Shown here piece by piece: positions 10,840 to 22,339 of a stretch of 64,000 nt of DNA; position 1 is the first letter of the stretch, and every line of letters starts with the position of its first letter. A program made the translations under genes and the position numbers. Source of the stretch: Argyresthia goedartella (taxonomy: Eukaryota; Arthropoda; Insecta; Lepidoptera; Argyresthiidae); the NCBI GenBank assembly GCA_949825045.1, contig OX463818.1:36162906-36226905 (forward strand), written 5' to 3'. The notes beneath the pieces were generated by a model. That model searched no databases. It saw nothing but the letters and a program-made list of their open reading frames with translations, and was not told where the DNA came from.

Positions 10840-11860
10840 AAAAATTCTGTCTAATCTCTCGCTCGGGAACTAAAAGCCGCCAGCGCCATTTTGTCATTTA
10901 AGCGGCACCTAATGTGAGCAGCAGTCTGAGTATTCGGGCGTCTGAGTGTTTCGCTCGTAACTCTGCAGTGGTTTATGTGCGCACGCGCATAAAGCGACGC
11001 GCTCCCGTGAGATGTGGGCGCGGGGCGGAGTGTATTGTATGTGTCAGTATAGGAGATACTACACACAGATATCGAGAGATAGGCCCTTGGCGCTAAGCTT
11101 GTATCGGAACCAGTGTCGCCGAAAACTAAGAACACGCATACATTTACACCACTCGTACATCAATCCCTTCGCTTTTATTGGTCAGTGCAATTTAATGCAC
11201 CCATCGTCCGAACACACCCACACTACCGCAGGTATACTAGCTAGTCGAGCTAGTGTTGGGACAATGCAAGGACAGCGTGTATCATCGATCGATTATAATT
11301 TATAGACACTGGTATAGACAGTCGTATACAATGCCGGGTTCTATAAATACAATAGTAAATTGTGTGTAAATACGATATATTTATACGACATACGACATAC
11401 GAGACCCCTTTGCCTCTCTTCTTTTTTTCAACAGAATCCTTACAGCTAGAAGGAGAGGCAAAGAGGTTTCTGAAGGTAGAATAACTGTGAACTCTTCGGA
11501 CCTGACTGAAAGCATCGGAATTTCCGATCAATACTTATAACACCCCATTATCCTTCGTAGGGCGAGGTTTTAAACAAACTTAAAATCTAAACTGCCTGTT
11601 TGGCAATCATTGGAATAACTAACAATAAACTTACGTATTATGAGCAATAAAATAACAATATTATTACATTAACTATATTAGTAATTGCTTAATTAAAATC
11701 AAAAACATAATTCTCCTATCAATATCCCCATCACTATATGTCGTCTCTGTGTGCGTGTAACAGTTCACCTCCGTATCACGATGCATCTTTGCTTTCGTAC
11801 TTAGATAAGTGTGAAATATTCATTGCGTGTTAGCTTGGTAATAAGTAGTGAAATTAAGAT
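10840..11860. other. Non-coding DNA with a CpG-rich patch
   Basis: Bases 10925-11035 are CpG-rich (gcacgcgcataaagcgacgcg). Short frames on both strands cross them without recognisable motifs. It could be an old promoter or a GC-rich repeat; nothing decides this. The rest is AT-rich. Confidence 0.3.
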
Positions 11861-12106
11861 AATAATAATACCTTGGACACCTTTTACACACATTGATCTA
11901 GCCCCAAACTAGGATTCCCTGTATCTTGGGTACTAGACAACGATATATATACTTATATAGATAAATATAATACTTAGATAGATAAACAACCATGACTAGG
12001 GTACAAACATCCGTTCTCGTCAAACAAACATTTGCCCCCACCGGGACTCGAACCCGGGACCCTTGGTTTCGTGGGCAGCGTCACTGCCGACTCGGCCATT
12101 CGGGTC
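11861..12106 (-). mobile_element. tRNA-derived SINE, family A, near full length
   Basis: It has the same layout as the copy at 9479: (AAT)n at 11861, the tagccccaaactaggattcc block, and a tRNA-like head ending ggccattcgggtc at 12106 with intact A and B boxes on the minus strand. Confidence 0.85.
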
Positions 12107-12507
12107 GTCAAAGTATTATTATTATTAAGATACGAAACAAGCAATGTTTACTATAGTAAACTAAGCGAGAACAGCATGACATTGTCACTTTAATGTCAAT
12201 TCGTGACGAATTTTCCGCGAATGATTTATTTTCGTAATAATGTTTATTTCTTGTGTTTTAAGAAGAAATAATAGTTGGAATGAGACTTACAAGTGATATG
12301 TGACACCGGCGTTCTTGGAGTTCACAATCTCGCTTCTATTTTTGCACGTGAGTATTGCACAGGTCGGCATTTTCGAAAAACAACGGAAATGAATTCGTCA
12401 CTGCGGTCGCCCGGTGACTACCGAGAATTTTTAATATCTAACCTGTCGGAGCTACATTTGTTCGCACGTGCCACGCCCCTCAACCTATCTCTCGATATCT
12501 GTGATAC
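12107..12507. other. Non-coding DNA
   Basis: A 78-codon plus frame (12293-12529) has no recognisable motif and runs into the MITE. I do not call it a gene. Confidence 0.3.
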
Positions 12508-12645
12508 TATAGTTTGTCCACCCTATTAATGGTTTTTTGACAGCTCAAATCCTATACATTTTTGACGTTTGCAATAAAAAATAATGCTTATTATGTACGC
12601 AATAAGGAAATGTCAAAAGACCATTAATAGAGTGGACAAAGTATA
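12508..12645. mobile_element. 138-bp MITE with 35-bp terminal inverted repeats
   Basis: The left arm begins tatagtttgtccac (12508). The right arm ends gtggacaaagtata (12645). They are inverted copies over 35 bp with three mismatches, and both ends carry TATA. A TA target duplication would fit a Tc1/mariner-type non-autonomous element. There is no coding capacity. Confidence 0.7.
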
Positions 12646-13233
12646 ACGCATTGATTTGTAAATTCATTGGTTATTTGCATCTGCCATTACTTGAATGGAT
12701 GTCGTTAGAGACAAATAATTGGATTTCAGGAGGCTGACGCTGCCAAAAGCTTTGGAAAAAAGTCGAACTTATGTCTAAAAAGAGATTGTGCTTTGATAAG
12801 GCTTAAGTTAAGTAGATAAGTTAAGAATACAATAATATATAATATAACACTCCGAAGCTCGATAATTGGAGTGCTGTATGATTAAATAAAGAGATTTCCA
12901 GTGGACAACCCTGACAGTTGAGTTAGATGTCGCTCTAAATAACAATGTTTTACGACTCCAACAAAAGACATTTACAAATCTTCATAAAAAGTTGTATTAG
13001 TATAATATTACAGTATCTGTGATCTAAGTAAGTAATTTGTGTGTCCAGCCACCGCCCACCAGTCTGAGAGATAAAACGTTACAAATAAGGACCGATGATG
13101 ATATGGTTTGTACTCGTAGGCACATATTACTTAGTTGTGTTATGTTCGAAACACATTCTAGAAGTATTTACGTAATTCTACTTCTCTGCATTTGAAGACT
13201 CTGTATTGTATTTGCTTTTGTAATCAGTCATAT
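12646..13233. other. AT-rich DNA, nothing recognised
   Basis: No coding or repeat signal was identified on either strand. Confidence 0.4.
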
Positions 13234-13455
13234 CTCTGTGGCATGGCGTAGAGGCCGAGGTTAACCCTCACAAGCAAGAGGTCCCGCGTTCGCATCCGCC
13301 GAGGAGGAAGAACTAAAAAATCTCCGGGTCCTGCATGGTTTTTATGTTTATGACGTCGCTGTTTTTGATTCCCACGACACAGGGTACCATAGTGTGGAGC
13401 CAGAAGCATTGTAGGTCTGTGCTTGTACAGACGTTTATGATTTTAGTCCATATAA
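13234..13455 (+). mobile_element. tRNA-derived SINE, family B, diverged
   Basis: Degenerate A and B boxes (tggcgtagagg; gcgttcgcatcc) precede the family-B body (gacgtcgctgtttttgattc, then 'ggagccagaagcat') and tail. It is more diverged than the 62618 copy. Confidence 0.7.
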
Positions 13456-13957
13456 TTTATTGTGTACCCTTTGCAGGAAGAGTGCAACGGGTTCAATAAA
13501 ATACCAGACAAACATGACACATCCGCATCTAGACAAACTACCAGGCTGTAATAAGAGTATCAATTCATGATAATCCTGCAGCCCTGGTACCATTAGTTTA
13601 CGTCGGACCAAATCCGCGCTTCCACGATCGGGCTCGTTACGGCGAAGCGGTTAAATATTGCTCGGATTTACCATTCCTGTCCGCGTCTGAGTTCCTAGTA
13701 CACAAATAAATTATGTCAGAATTCCACCGCGAGATTGGTTCCGTGGTCGCTTTATAACACAATTTGCAAATAACGATATCTAGCGGTTTAGATATCGAAT
13801 TCAAACAAATTGCCAGTTTTTTTGTGACATACAGATATGCTACATCCCACACAACAAATGAGCAGTGTTGACTGGCGGCATATTCCACATAGTCTACCAA
13901 GACTAGCACAGTATAACTCATAGTAGGTATACAAGTACTAGGAGTGCATAAACTTAC

Positions 13958-14351
13958 CGATGGTCTTATTGATCCAGTCAGCCAGGTCCTCTTGCAAAGG
14001 GAAGAGTTGTCTCGCCTGCGAGTACAAGATCTTCTCCCTATAGAACTCTTCATCCTCAGATATCGGCGTCTGCGCTGCCAGGCTACAGTCAGCCCTCTCG
14101 AAGCTGCTGCTCATTTTCCTGTTCACGACTATCTCTCCATGACCGATGTGCCTTTCCTCTTCCTTGTCAGGGTAAGTACTCTTCACGTATTCAAAGGCAT
14201 TGGTGCGTTCGAAGGAATTGAAGATTCTATCGAAGTTGCCGCTCAGAGGTCTTTCAAAGGTCTTGAGGTCGACTGAAGGGCTAGTCACGGGTCCCCAGGA
14301 GGTCCTGTTGTTGATGGCGGTGGTGGGTCCGCAGCGGTAAGCGAATGCCAT
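13958..14351 (-). CDS. GAS2-like protein, first recognisable coding exon (partial gene)
   Basis: The minus-strand exon encodes 131 residues from ATG 14351 (context acgaccATGG) to the split glycine codon at the donor TCG|GTAAGT (13957). The last 20 or so residues (ARQLFPLQEDLADWINKTI) match the beginning of a calponin-homology domain. The L-P-x-x-E-D-L-A-x-W pattern is that of GAS2 and GAS2-like proteins, which bind actin through CH and microtubules through the GAR domain. The preceding 110 residues are polar and low in recognisable motifs. The acceptor is at 14378-14379 (gtcttttattcccag). The rest of the CH domain and the GAR domain were not found on the minus strand below 13957, so later exons must lie outside the window. 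The frame is also open upstream through the acceptor and joins the exon at 33476. The GAS2 assignment rests on a short motif; another CH protein is possible. Confidence 0.65.
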
Positions 14352-14377
14352 GGTCGTGCTCAGTTGCTCACACCATT
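14352..14377 (-). other. 5' part of the GAS2-like exon (UTR or upstream coding)
   Basis: These 26 bases lie between the splice acceptor and the ATG. If the upstream 43-bp exon is coding, they translate in frame as EWCEQLSTT directly into the MAFAY start. If not, they are 5' untranslated. The sequence alone does not settle which ATG is used. Confidence 0.5.
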
Positions 14378-14379
14378 CT

Positions 14380-15566
14380 GGGAATAAAAGACACTGTGGT
14401 TACTAGGATTTATAAAAATACAATAGCCTCTATTGAAGTCTTTTTGTCACGTGGTTGTGGAGATGTTAGTGTCGGGTTGTTATTACCAAGGTTGGGAAGT
14501 ATGACATCATATTTAAATTTTTAACAAGGGCCGTATTGTTTTGTTGTATTCCGAAAACTAATGGAGACTTCTGTCTTACTGAAGGCGAGGTCGGCTTGTA
14601 ATTAAGACAATAGATGATGGCTTCGGGACGTGTTATTAATGAGCTGGGCTTCGAGAATTATGTTAATGAGTTACCTATTTGTTTTGCTACGAAAAAAAGT
14701 TGTTGTCGTGTGTCGGCTAGTTGAATCGGTTGCCCTTATGTGGAGTGCGCGTGAGTGGTCGCACATCGTGCGAGGCATTGTCCATCCACTTGAATCCATG
14801 CCGCCCTGGTACATGACTCGAATGAGGAAACGTGACCACCAGTTTGTAGCTCCAGTAAGGAGTTCATTATTTGTATTTAAGAGTAGGAAAAAACCCGCTT
14901 TGTCATGATACCCTGGTGATTAGCATACGCAGTTTTTCATCGTCAAAAAATAAAATAAAAACAACAGTTAGGTAGGCAAAGCAAACCTGATTCGTAAAAT
15001 TACAAGGCCTACAAGACAATCATGCAGATAGGGCACTTGGAACGGAGCGGTACGAAACCACTTACGGCCGCACTGCACGAGATGGAAAAATCGATTGTTC
15101 AAAATTGGGACAATATTTTGCATGACGGTGATCGGAAGCATTCGGTAATACAAACTCTGATATTAGCCAGTAAGGTTGAGATTTCGTTGGCGACTGGCGT
15201 AGGGAAAATCACGCGAGGGTAGTTCGATGTATTCGCGCGGTTTGCCGAAGCCGCAGAAATACGGCCAGGGATAGACGATAGCTTTTCAAAGAAAAATGAT
15301 CTTTAAAATGACGGGTTCAAATTGGTTTTCTATTGAGTATGGTTGGCTGAGTTATTCCGTACGCTACGCAACCTATCTTATCAAAAAGATCAAAAATATT
15401 CCCAATTGAACCAACCCATTGTGTGCACCTTCATACATGTAGGTATGAGCTTAGCTAGAGCTAGAGCTTATCCCTAGAAACTAATAATTACATACTCATT
15501 CACTGACACCAAATGTAAACCACGTTACGCAAAATAAACTTCATTTCATTTAAATGTTGAGATAAG
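14380..15566. other. Intron sequence without recognised features
   Basis: This lies in the presumed 19-kb intron of the GAS2-like gene. Several short frames occur on both strands, none with a protein motif. Confidence 0.4.
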
Positions 15567-15630
15567 TTGGATTGGAATTAAAAATACCAATGTCTTATTA
15601 ATGGCATTGGTATTTTTAATTCCAATCCAA
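15567..15630. repeat. Perfect 26-bp hairpin
   Basis: Arms 15567-15592 and 15605-15630 are exact reverse complements (left arm starts ttggattggaattaaaaata) with a 12-base loop. No mismatches are present. It may be a young foldback element, replication-made inverted repeat or structured RNA. It lies inside the presumed intron. Confidence 0.85.
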
Positions 15631-16494
15631 TCCACGATTCCGATGTTCATGGGTTCGTGTCAGTTGCAAATATCTAGATTTAGCCACATTTCCGAGCTGG
15701 ATATGTTATCTGCTGGGTGTAACGACTGTCGGCTTTCCTGGAAAGGAGCGGTGGAAATTTACACTGGCTCAGTCAATTATGCCGTGGAGAAGCCGTCCCT
15801 GCTGCTGACATTTATAAAACTCACTAACCAACCATGGTTTACTGGTACAAATCTCTTGTTAGAGATCAGCTCGCCATTTTAGGTTAATTATCCATCTTGG
15901 GTCCTCTGTAGTGTCTGTTCTGCAGACAACATGGGCATGTAGAAAGTATAGCATGTATGACAATAGGATAGGAAGGTGCTTCCAGATTAATACACCCAAA
16001 GAAAAAGAAACGAAGTGTAAAACCATGGAAACTGTGATATTTTTTGGTCATTGGTTTATTACAACACCAAGAAAAGAGAAGTGTAAATCTCAGCATGCCC
16101 CCGTGAACTGCAAACACAGGAGTTCAGAGCACCATTCCCACAATATGTAATTTATCGCTCATGCTCGGAATATCGGATGCATAACTGCCATTTTAACTGA
16201 CACTTAAAGTCATGCCCGCACTCAAAGTAAAGTTTTGTAAGAGGCCCTAATAGGGCAGCTTGAAGCTTCTGTCAGTCTGGTTGGCCGACACTCCGCCGTC
16301 AACCCGCACTAAGCCAGTGCAATAATGAAGCATGGCTCAATATTACTCGAATTCGACCTTAATATCCTTACCGAGGATCACAAGCCTTTACTGGGACCCT
16401 CGGGCTTTAAGATTCTGTCCCACTATGAAATTCCACTACTCACCTCCCATGGCATTTCTAGAAAAGCCATTTCTGTCAGAGGTTTTGAATTTTA
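15631..16494. other. Intron sequence with possible old repeat
   Basis: Bases 16230-16430 (gaagcttctgtcagtctggt and following, GC-richer) have the texture of a degraded SINE or LINE segment. No gene is seen. Confidence 0.3.
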
Positions 16495-16850
16495 TTAACA
16501 TGGCATAAGGTTCAAAAAGGCGATGCCTCGCGCTAGGTGAGTGGTGCGGCAGGTGAGTGGTGAAGCTCTAATTGACTTAAGCAGCAGTTTGTGCATTCGG
16601 GCATCACTCGCAGGTATAGCAAAGCGCAAGTATTCAGCGGCTTCGCCCCCACGCGCACCGGTGTAGGTCAAGTTGAACCGGCGCGGCGCGGCGCACGCGC
16701 ACGCGAATAGTGTCCTCCCGTTGACGTAGCAAATAGCGCTTTGGGGAGGCTCACTCCCAATGTATCTGTAGCGGTGGCTGCGTGGGATCAAACATCTTGA
16801 TGAGGATGACGTACCTGATGCTGCGCCTTGCCTGCCCCCTATTCTATATC
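16495..16850 (-). repeat. GC-rich dispersed repeat with a 98-codon frame
   Basis: The minus strand reads a GC-rich block (cgtgcgcgtgccgcgccgcg-like) and ends in 'tttttgaaccttatgccatg' plus an AATAAA-like signal. The same end recurs at about 444-477 on the plus strand, so this is a dispersed element. The 98-codon frame (16791 to 16495) has no motif I recognise. Elevated CpG against AT-rich surroundings suggests recent arrival or different origin. Confidence 0.4.
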
Positions 16851-16982
16851 AGAACAAAACCGATCCCTTCGAAAGTGATGTTTGAAGGATATTCCGCAAT
16901 CGGTAGCCTTATTATGTATATCTGACATCAATCGCAACACCAGCCAAATATAAAATCAACCAATAACAACATGAACTGTTTG

Positions 16983-17180
16983 TTTAACCGACTTCAAAAA
17001 GGACAAGGTTCTCAATTCGACTGTGTTTTTTTTTGTATGTTTGTTACGCGATTGTTTCGTCAATTATGGATAAATTTTGATGATTCTTATTTTGATTGGT
17101 AGGTCATACTTCAGAGGTGGTCTCATATACATTTTAGCAAAATTGATTTGGCGCTTTTTGAAAAATCAACAAAAACAAAA
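16983..17180 (+). repeat. Common lepidopteran 'aaccgacttcaaaaagga' repeat
   Basis: It begins aaccgacttcaaaaaggaca and continues with 'caattcgactgtgtttttt', 'tgtttgttacgcgat' and a conserved 'tttgatgattcttattttgat' stretch. I recognise this as an abundant moth dispersed repeat. The reverse of its start appears at about 2365-2385. Confidence 0.65.
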
Positions 17181-17540
17181 AATATATGCACCTCATGAAG
17201 TTTTGGTTTGTGGTTTCGTTCAGCAAAAGTTTTGATGAGGACTTTTGATGTATACAGACTCCAACATGGTTGGAGTCGGTATGCAAATGGTCGCATTCCG
17301 ACCGGGGAGGAAGGAATAGCGCTTGAACTTGAAGTGTTTTGTTTTAGTTTTTAAGTTGGTGAAATTGTCTTGCGGTGTGATTGGTCGATTTAGAATTTGA
17401 ATGGCATTGCGACTGATATCAAAAATACATAATAGAAATACAAATAAGCCTACAAAATACAACTAACTCACTACTTATCTAACTAACAGGATCTGTCATA
17501 TCTAACGATCGTGATTGGTCGACGTCAATATCTATGTTTA
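17181..17540. other. AT-rich intron sequence
   Basis: An 80-codon minus frame at 17220-17462 shows no motif. Nothing else was recognised. Confidence 0.35.
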
Positions 17541-18010
17541 ATATAATTTTATTTTATTTTATTTTATTCAGGTAACAAACAGTCACTTACTAAACATGGA
17601 TTGATTGTCTATTTACATAAAGACCTGGAGTACCATTAATTGGTTACAATTTATACAGTGTTGTGAAAATATTCGAGAATGTATAGTTAAGTTACCTACA
17701 TAGAATTTCTTTTATTTGTCTTTTATAGCTAGGAAGTGAGTTTGCGAAGATATCTATATCTATCAGTCTTTTGTTATAAGTTTCAAAAGATCGTCGAAAG
17801 AATGTGTTTTTTGCATAGTTTGTGCTACATAGGGTAGAATAAAATGTTTTCTTTGAACGTGAGGAGATGCGGTTAACAAACAAGTTTACCTTCTCAAGTA
17901 AATTAAAAAAATATATATTATAGTATCTGAGGTTTAAGATTTGGGCATCCCTTAAGCATACGTAGTGTTGGTACTTATGTAAAATTCCTAATTTGAAATT
18001 GACAGGTACT
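17541..18010 (-). pseudogene. LINE 3' end with RT C-terminal fragment
   Basis: On the minus strand 17883-17692 encodes a basic C-terminus containing TFYSTLCSTNYAKNTFFRRSF and LPSYKRQIKEIL, which resembles the extreme C-terminus of CR1-like LINE ORFs. It is followed by 3' sequence and a tail of AAAAT units (17541-17570). The upstream RT core is absent, so this is a 5'-truncated copy. Confidence 0.5.
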
Positions 18011-18934
18011 AACTTGTAACCTGTAGCCTTCTAGGAATCTAGGAAATTCAGTCGCTTTTAAAAGACCGACCAATTACAATTACAACCCGATTATTTCACG
18101 AGCACGAGCTGTCTTCTATCGCGACTTGGCTTGTCTATTCGATGCGATGTTCCGAGTGGTCCATTTTTCAAAGCGATTGATATTCCTAGATGTCCGATTG
18201 ACAAGATAAGGCTACTAAATACCCTAAACTTTCCAGAGCGGAGGATCTTCGAGAACCTTTGGTTAGTCGCATCGCACGCCATCAGCGAGCCAAGTGATCA
18301 CTCTGCCCCAGCCAGCTGCTCTCAGTTTAAGTCATCGCGCGAGTCGAGGCGTCATGCTCGCATTACCAGCAGCGCCTGTCTACCTCATTCGCCTGACGAT
18401 AATTATGGCCATTCACGTTTATGAGTTACCTACGCATCTATTATGTTGTAAAGTAAACCAATTGGAAATCGATTAGGTAGAGAGGCGGGTCAAGATCGTA
18501 GGATTTGAACATTAAATTACAATTTTGCACTTAGTGGGAAGGTCACTAATGTGTCTTAAAATTCCATCATATCTCCGTTCCCAATCTATAGTCTTACTTG
18601 ATCAGGGTATTGTAGGAATCTAGTTACAAATATACGTAATATCCTACTAGAAGAGTTTAAGCAACAGTCGGTAAATCTTTATCGCTGATATTTCCTACAA
18701 GATTGGAACTGAAAACAGAAGTTGTTAAGTAGAATTTAAATAGCTGTTCTGAACTTAAAGTGTAAATATTCACAAATGACACACGGAGTGCAGCACCTAG
18801 AATAAACAGTGCTTGGAATAAACTTAGGCGGTTTGTTTGCCAAATTCCCTTTTCCCTTCGTTCGGTATGAAACAATGTGCCGATAGCCGATTATAGAAGA
18901 AAGGACATTTGCACAGCGCCAAGCCTTGGAGCCT
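18011..18934. other. Non-coding intron sequence
   Basis: Short frames on both strands (such as 18131-18424) lack motifs. No repeat family was recognised before the satellite starts. Confidence 0.4.
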
Positions 18935-20107
18935 CTGATTATCCTATTAAGGAGTCCTGTCCTGAGTGAGTGCCGAGCCGGAGAGCCGGTAACGAAGCCC
19001 TAACTGATTATCCTATTAAGGAGTCCTGTCCTGAGTGACTGCCGAGCCGGCGAGCCGGTAACGGAGCCCTACCTGGTTATCCTATTAAGGAGTCCTGTCC
19101 TGAGTGACTGCCGAGCCGGCGAGCCGGTAACGGAGCCCTACCTGATTATCCTATTAAGGAGTCCTGTCCTGAGTGACTGCCGAGCCGGCGAGCCGGTAAC
19201 GGAGCCCTACCTGATTATCCTATTAAGGAGTCCTGTCCTGATTGACTGCCGAGCCGGCGAGCCGGTAACGGAGCCCTACCTGATTATCCTATTAAGGAGT
19301 CCTGTCCTGAGTGACTGCCGAGTCGGCGAGCCGGTAACGGAGCCCTACCTGATTATCCTATTAAGGAGTCCTGTCCTAAGTGACTGCCGAGCCGGCGAGC
19401 CGGTAACGGAGCCCTACCTGATTATCCTATTAAGGAGTCCTGTCCTGAGTGACTACCGAGCCGGCGAGCCGGTAACGGAGCCCTACCTAATTATCCAATT
19501 AAGGAGTCCTGTCCTGAGTGACTGCCGAGCCGGAGAGCCAGCAACGGAGCCCTACCTGATTATCCAATTAAGGAGTCATGTCCTGAGTGACTGCCGAGCC
19601 GGCGAGCCGGTAACGGTGCCCTACCTGATTATCCTATTAAGGAGTCCTGTCCTGAGTGACTACCGAGCCGGCGAGCCGGTAACGGAGCCCTACCTGATTA
19701 TCCAATTAAGGAGTCCTGTCCTGAGTGACTGCCGAGCCGGAGAGCCGGTAACGGAGCCCTACCTGATTATCCTATTAAGGAGTCCTGTCCTGAGTGACTG
19801 CCGAGCCGGCGAGCCGGTAACGGAGCCCTACCTGATTATCCTATTAAGGAGTCCTGTCCTGAGTGACTGCCGAGCAGGCGAGCCAGTAACGGAGCACTAA
19901 CTGATTATCCTATTAAGGAGTCCTGTCCTGAGTGACTGCCGAGCCGGCGAGCCGGTAACGGAGCCCTACCTGATTATCCTATTAAGGAGTCCTGTCCTGA
20001 GTGACTGCCGAGCCGGCGAGCCGGTAATGGAGCCCTAACTGATTATCCTATTATGGAGTCTTGTCCTGAGTGACTGCCGAGCCGGCGAGCCGGTAACGGA
20101 GCCCTAC
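18935..20107. repeat. Satellite array, 17 copies of a 69-bp unit
   Basis: Units starting ctgattatcctattaaggag recur every 69 bp from 18935 to 20107, exactly 17 copies, with scattered substitutions and no length change. Each unit contains two GAGCCGG blocks separated by one base. Because 69 is divisible by three, one frame stays open from about 19006 to 19902 with a repeating 23-residue peptide. TAA interrupts it at the first/second unit junction and again at 19903. There is no promoter or protein similarity, so I treat it as satellite DNA, not a gene. Confidence 0.95.
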
Positions 20108-20934
20108 GGGTGGCAATGCTCTACGACGACATGCGGTATTACGTTGCTACCATAATAGCCCCAAAGACACATGGAATAAGAACTTTTAAAGCGAGTACAA
20201 CCAGTAAAAGTCTAACCTATGGACTTTGGGACCTTTATCTTGAAGCAAGAGAGTCCAGTAATGGATATTGCTAGTTTTGCTGAAGTTACGTTTATCCGAT
20301 GAGAGATGATTTATCCATTATCTGGTCATTGTAGTCGGCAAAAACTTAATGGATATTCTTGAAGATATTTATTTTGTGATTGAGAGTAGGATTTTAACCA
20401 CCGATTGTCATATATCATTTTGTTGGATAACATGATGACACCTTTTTGCACTAAGATAGGCCCATTCGGTCTGGTTTGTTTTCATGGCAGTGCCCCCGCC
20501 AAGTCGATCTTTGTAACCTCTAGTACTGTATAAATGGTCCTACCTAATATAGCCAACCAGACAGACATAAAGCAATTCCAGCTACTGCAAACATAAGCTG
20601 ACTTAAAGTCAGCCATATATCGTTGTCAAACGATCTTCTCCAATCGCATTTCAATGAAGACGAAGATTGATGTGAGTGTATAATGTGCCGGGATTCAAGC
20701 AGACAAGCACCCGCATCCTTGGTGGCTGGCGCTTCCTGGTTCTTTCAGACTCCTGCTGAACACTGGGAAACTGCTTATTGCATTAGGCTGAGTGATTCAA
20801 CTTATTGAGTAATTTGCATAATGTTGTTCAAACTTCCAATTTTCGTGTGAAATTGGATTTGATTTGTTGTTTTATTGGACTTCTGAGAACATTTCTCATG
20901 TTCTACCAGTTCAGCGATCCACCTTTCTCATCCT
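20108..20934. other. Non-coding sequence after the satellite
   Basis: No gene was found. GC content is moderate and nothing matches the families seen elsewhere in the window. Confidence 0.4.
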
Positions 20935-21058
20935 GACTCGGTTTGCTGGAAGAGATCCTTCCAAGATATAAGCTCGCCTTTGTATGCTATTTTAATATAT
21001 GTCTTATTTTTTGATTATTTGTGTGCAATAAAGAAATTATGAACTATGAATTTCTCAT
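20935..21058 (+). repeat. LINE 3'-end fragment
   Basis: The string ctggaagagatccttccaag, then 'ataagctcgcctttgtatgc' and 'gtgtgcaataaag', matches (inverted) the 3' ends at 28780-28850 and 40855-40960. It is the 3' untranslated end of one LINE family, with no coding part here. Confidence 0.55.
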
Positions 21059-21123
21059 ACAATATCTATTTTAAATTACATTATTATACACCTGATGTAC
21101 ACCTATATTCGTGCAAATAAACA

Positions 21124-21161
<38 letters not shown>

Positions 21162-21162
21162 G
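21124..21162. repeat. (TTAC)n microsatellite
   Basis: About nine to ten tandem TTAC units are present. Confidence 0.95.
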
Positions 21163-21451
21163 TAATCGCGTTGTTTTGATTGCATTCTGCGGTATTTACC
21201 TTCTAGTAATTTTCTACTGAATCTATTTCCTACGTGAATATTTCTCGTATAATATTATAAACCTAGTTGTTATGCTGAATAGCCTAAGTTTCATAACATA
21301 TTATCTGTGTCATCCATTAGTGTGCATATTTTTTGCAAATCGAGTGATTCAATTTTATCGCATAGTGACACCCAATGTATTTGCATTTCCGGTGTTAGTA
21401 GCAACAACCTCATTAAGTAAGCGCTAATATAGTCAAATTAGGATTCACCGA

Positions 21452-21679
21452 ATGGACCTCATTTCGATGGCCGGCTATGACAGTGTGTCAATGAGATTCA
21501 CGTGCGATGCAAATTCACTCAAATGGCAATATATCTTTGATCGGAGTGACTGCACTTGGAATGAATTCAAATTGAATTCTGTGGCTTTAAGAAAGTTTGT
21601 GCCCTACTTCTTCACATTTGCCCTACAAATAAGTTTGCTTTGGTTGATTATTGCTATGCTGCAGGAACACAAAATATAA
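21452..21679 (+). other. 75-codon reading frame of unknown status
   Basis: The frame starts at ATG 21452 and ends at TAA 21677-21679. It encodes a polar N-half and a hydrophobic C-terminal stretch (PYFFTFALQISLLWLIIAML) that could span a membrane. I recognise no family. No splice sites or promoter were identified, and the length is compatible with chance. It lies within the presumed GAS2-like intron, on the opposite strand. Confidence 0.15.
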
Positions 21680-21810
21680 ATATATCGCCGCCGGACGTAC
21701 AAATTCCCTCAGTGTTCCCGGTCTTCCCACAGTTTTCTACGAAATTAATTCGGGAGAAGATTTCCTTATGCGTGGCAGAGACATTATGCGTCGCTTTAGC
21801 GAATAATTTA

Positions 21811-21995
21811 AACCATAAACACATAAATAAACATTTATATACAGGCACATAAATTGCTTTTGGCCCCACACTAGGATACCCTGTGTCGTGGGGACCAGAA
21901 ACAGCGACATCACACACATATAAAGATCTAAGACATGGGTATCGAACCCGGGACCTCTCGCAAGGTAGGCAGAGCCACAGCCGCTGCGCACAGAA
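21811..21995 (-). mobile_element. tRNA-derived SINE, family B
   Basis: The reverse complement carries a degenerate A box (lost one base near gcgcagcgg), B box ggttcgataccc, the gtcgctgtttctggtcccca body and a tail with 'tatataaatgtttattta'. Confidence 0.8.
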
Positions 21996-22097
21996 ATCGC
22001 CATTTCACGCAAAATCCCTATCGAATACCTACTGGCTGACCGAGGATGCAGCTGTGCCCTGGCCACCTGGGAAAGGGCATGACGGCTCTAATCTATA

Positions 22098-22336
22098 ATA
22101 ATAATTATATAATATGATACCTTGGACACTATTTACACACATTGATCTAGCCCCAAACTAGGATTCCCTGTATCTTGGGTACTAGACAACGACACACGTT
22201 CTTATATAGATAAATATTATACTTAGATAGATAAACAACCATGACTACGGTATAAACATCCCCTCTCATCAAACAAATATTTGCCCCCACCGGGTCCAGA
22301 ACCCGGGGGGGCACTGTCCACTCGGCCATTCGGGTC
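22098..22336 (-). mobile_element. tRNA-derived SINE, family A
   Basis: The family-A order is conserved, but the head is shortened: several bases between the A and B boxes are missing (ccgggggggcactgtccact). The promoter is probably dead. Confidence 0.8.
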
Positions 22337-22339
22337 ATG

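Noticed and set aside
13944..14276. 110-codon plus-strand frame
   Set aside because: It is the antisense shadow of the GAS2-like exon, whose splice sites and CH motif support the minus strand.
15567..15630. microRNA precursor
   Set aside because: A perfect 26-bp stem without bulges is unlike animal miRNA hairpins, and there is no expression evidence; kept only as a hairpin.
19616..19900. 94-codon repetitive protein
   Set aside because: It begins at GTG within the 69-bp satellite and ends when a unit mutates to TAA; it has no promoter and no family.
18935..20107. CRISPR-like array
   Set aside because: Units are directly adjacent without unique spacers, and the context is animal nuclear DNA.
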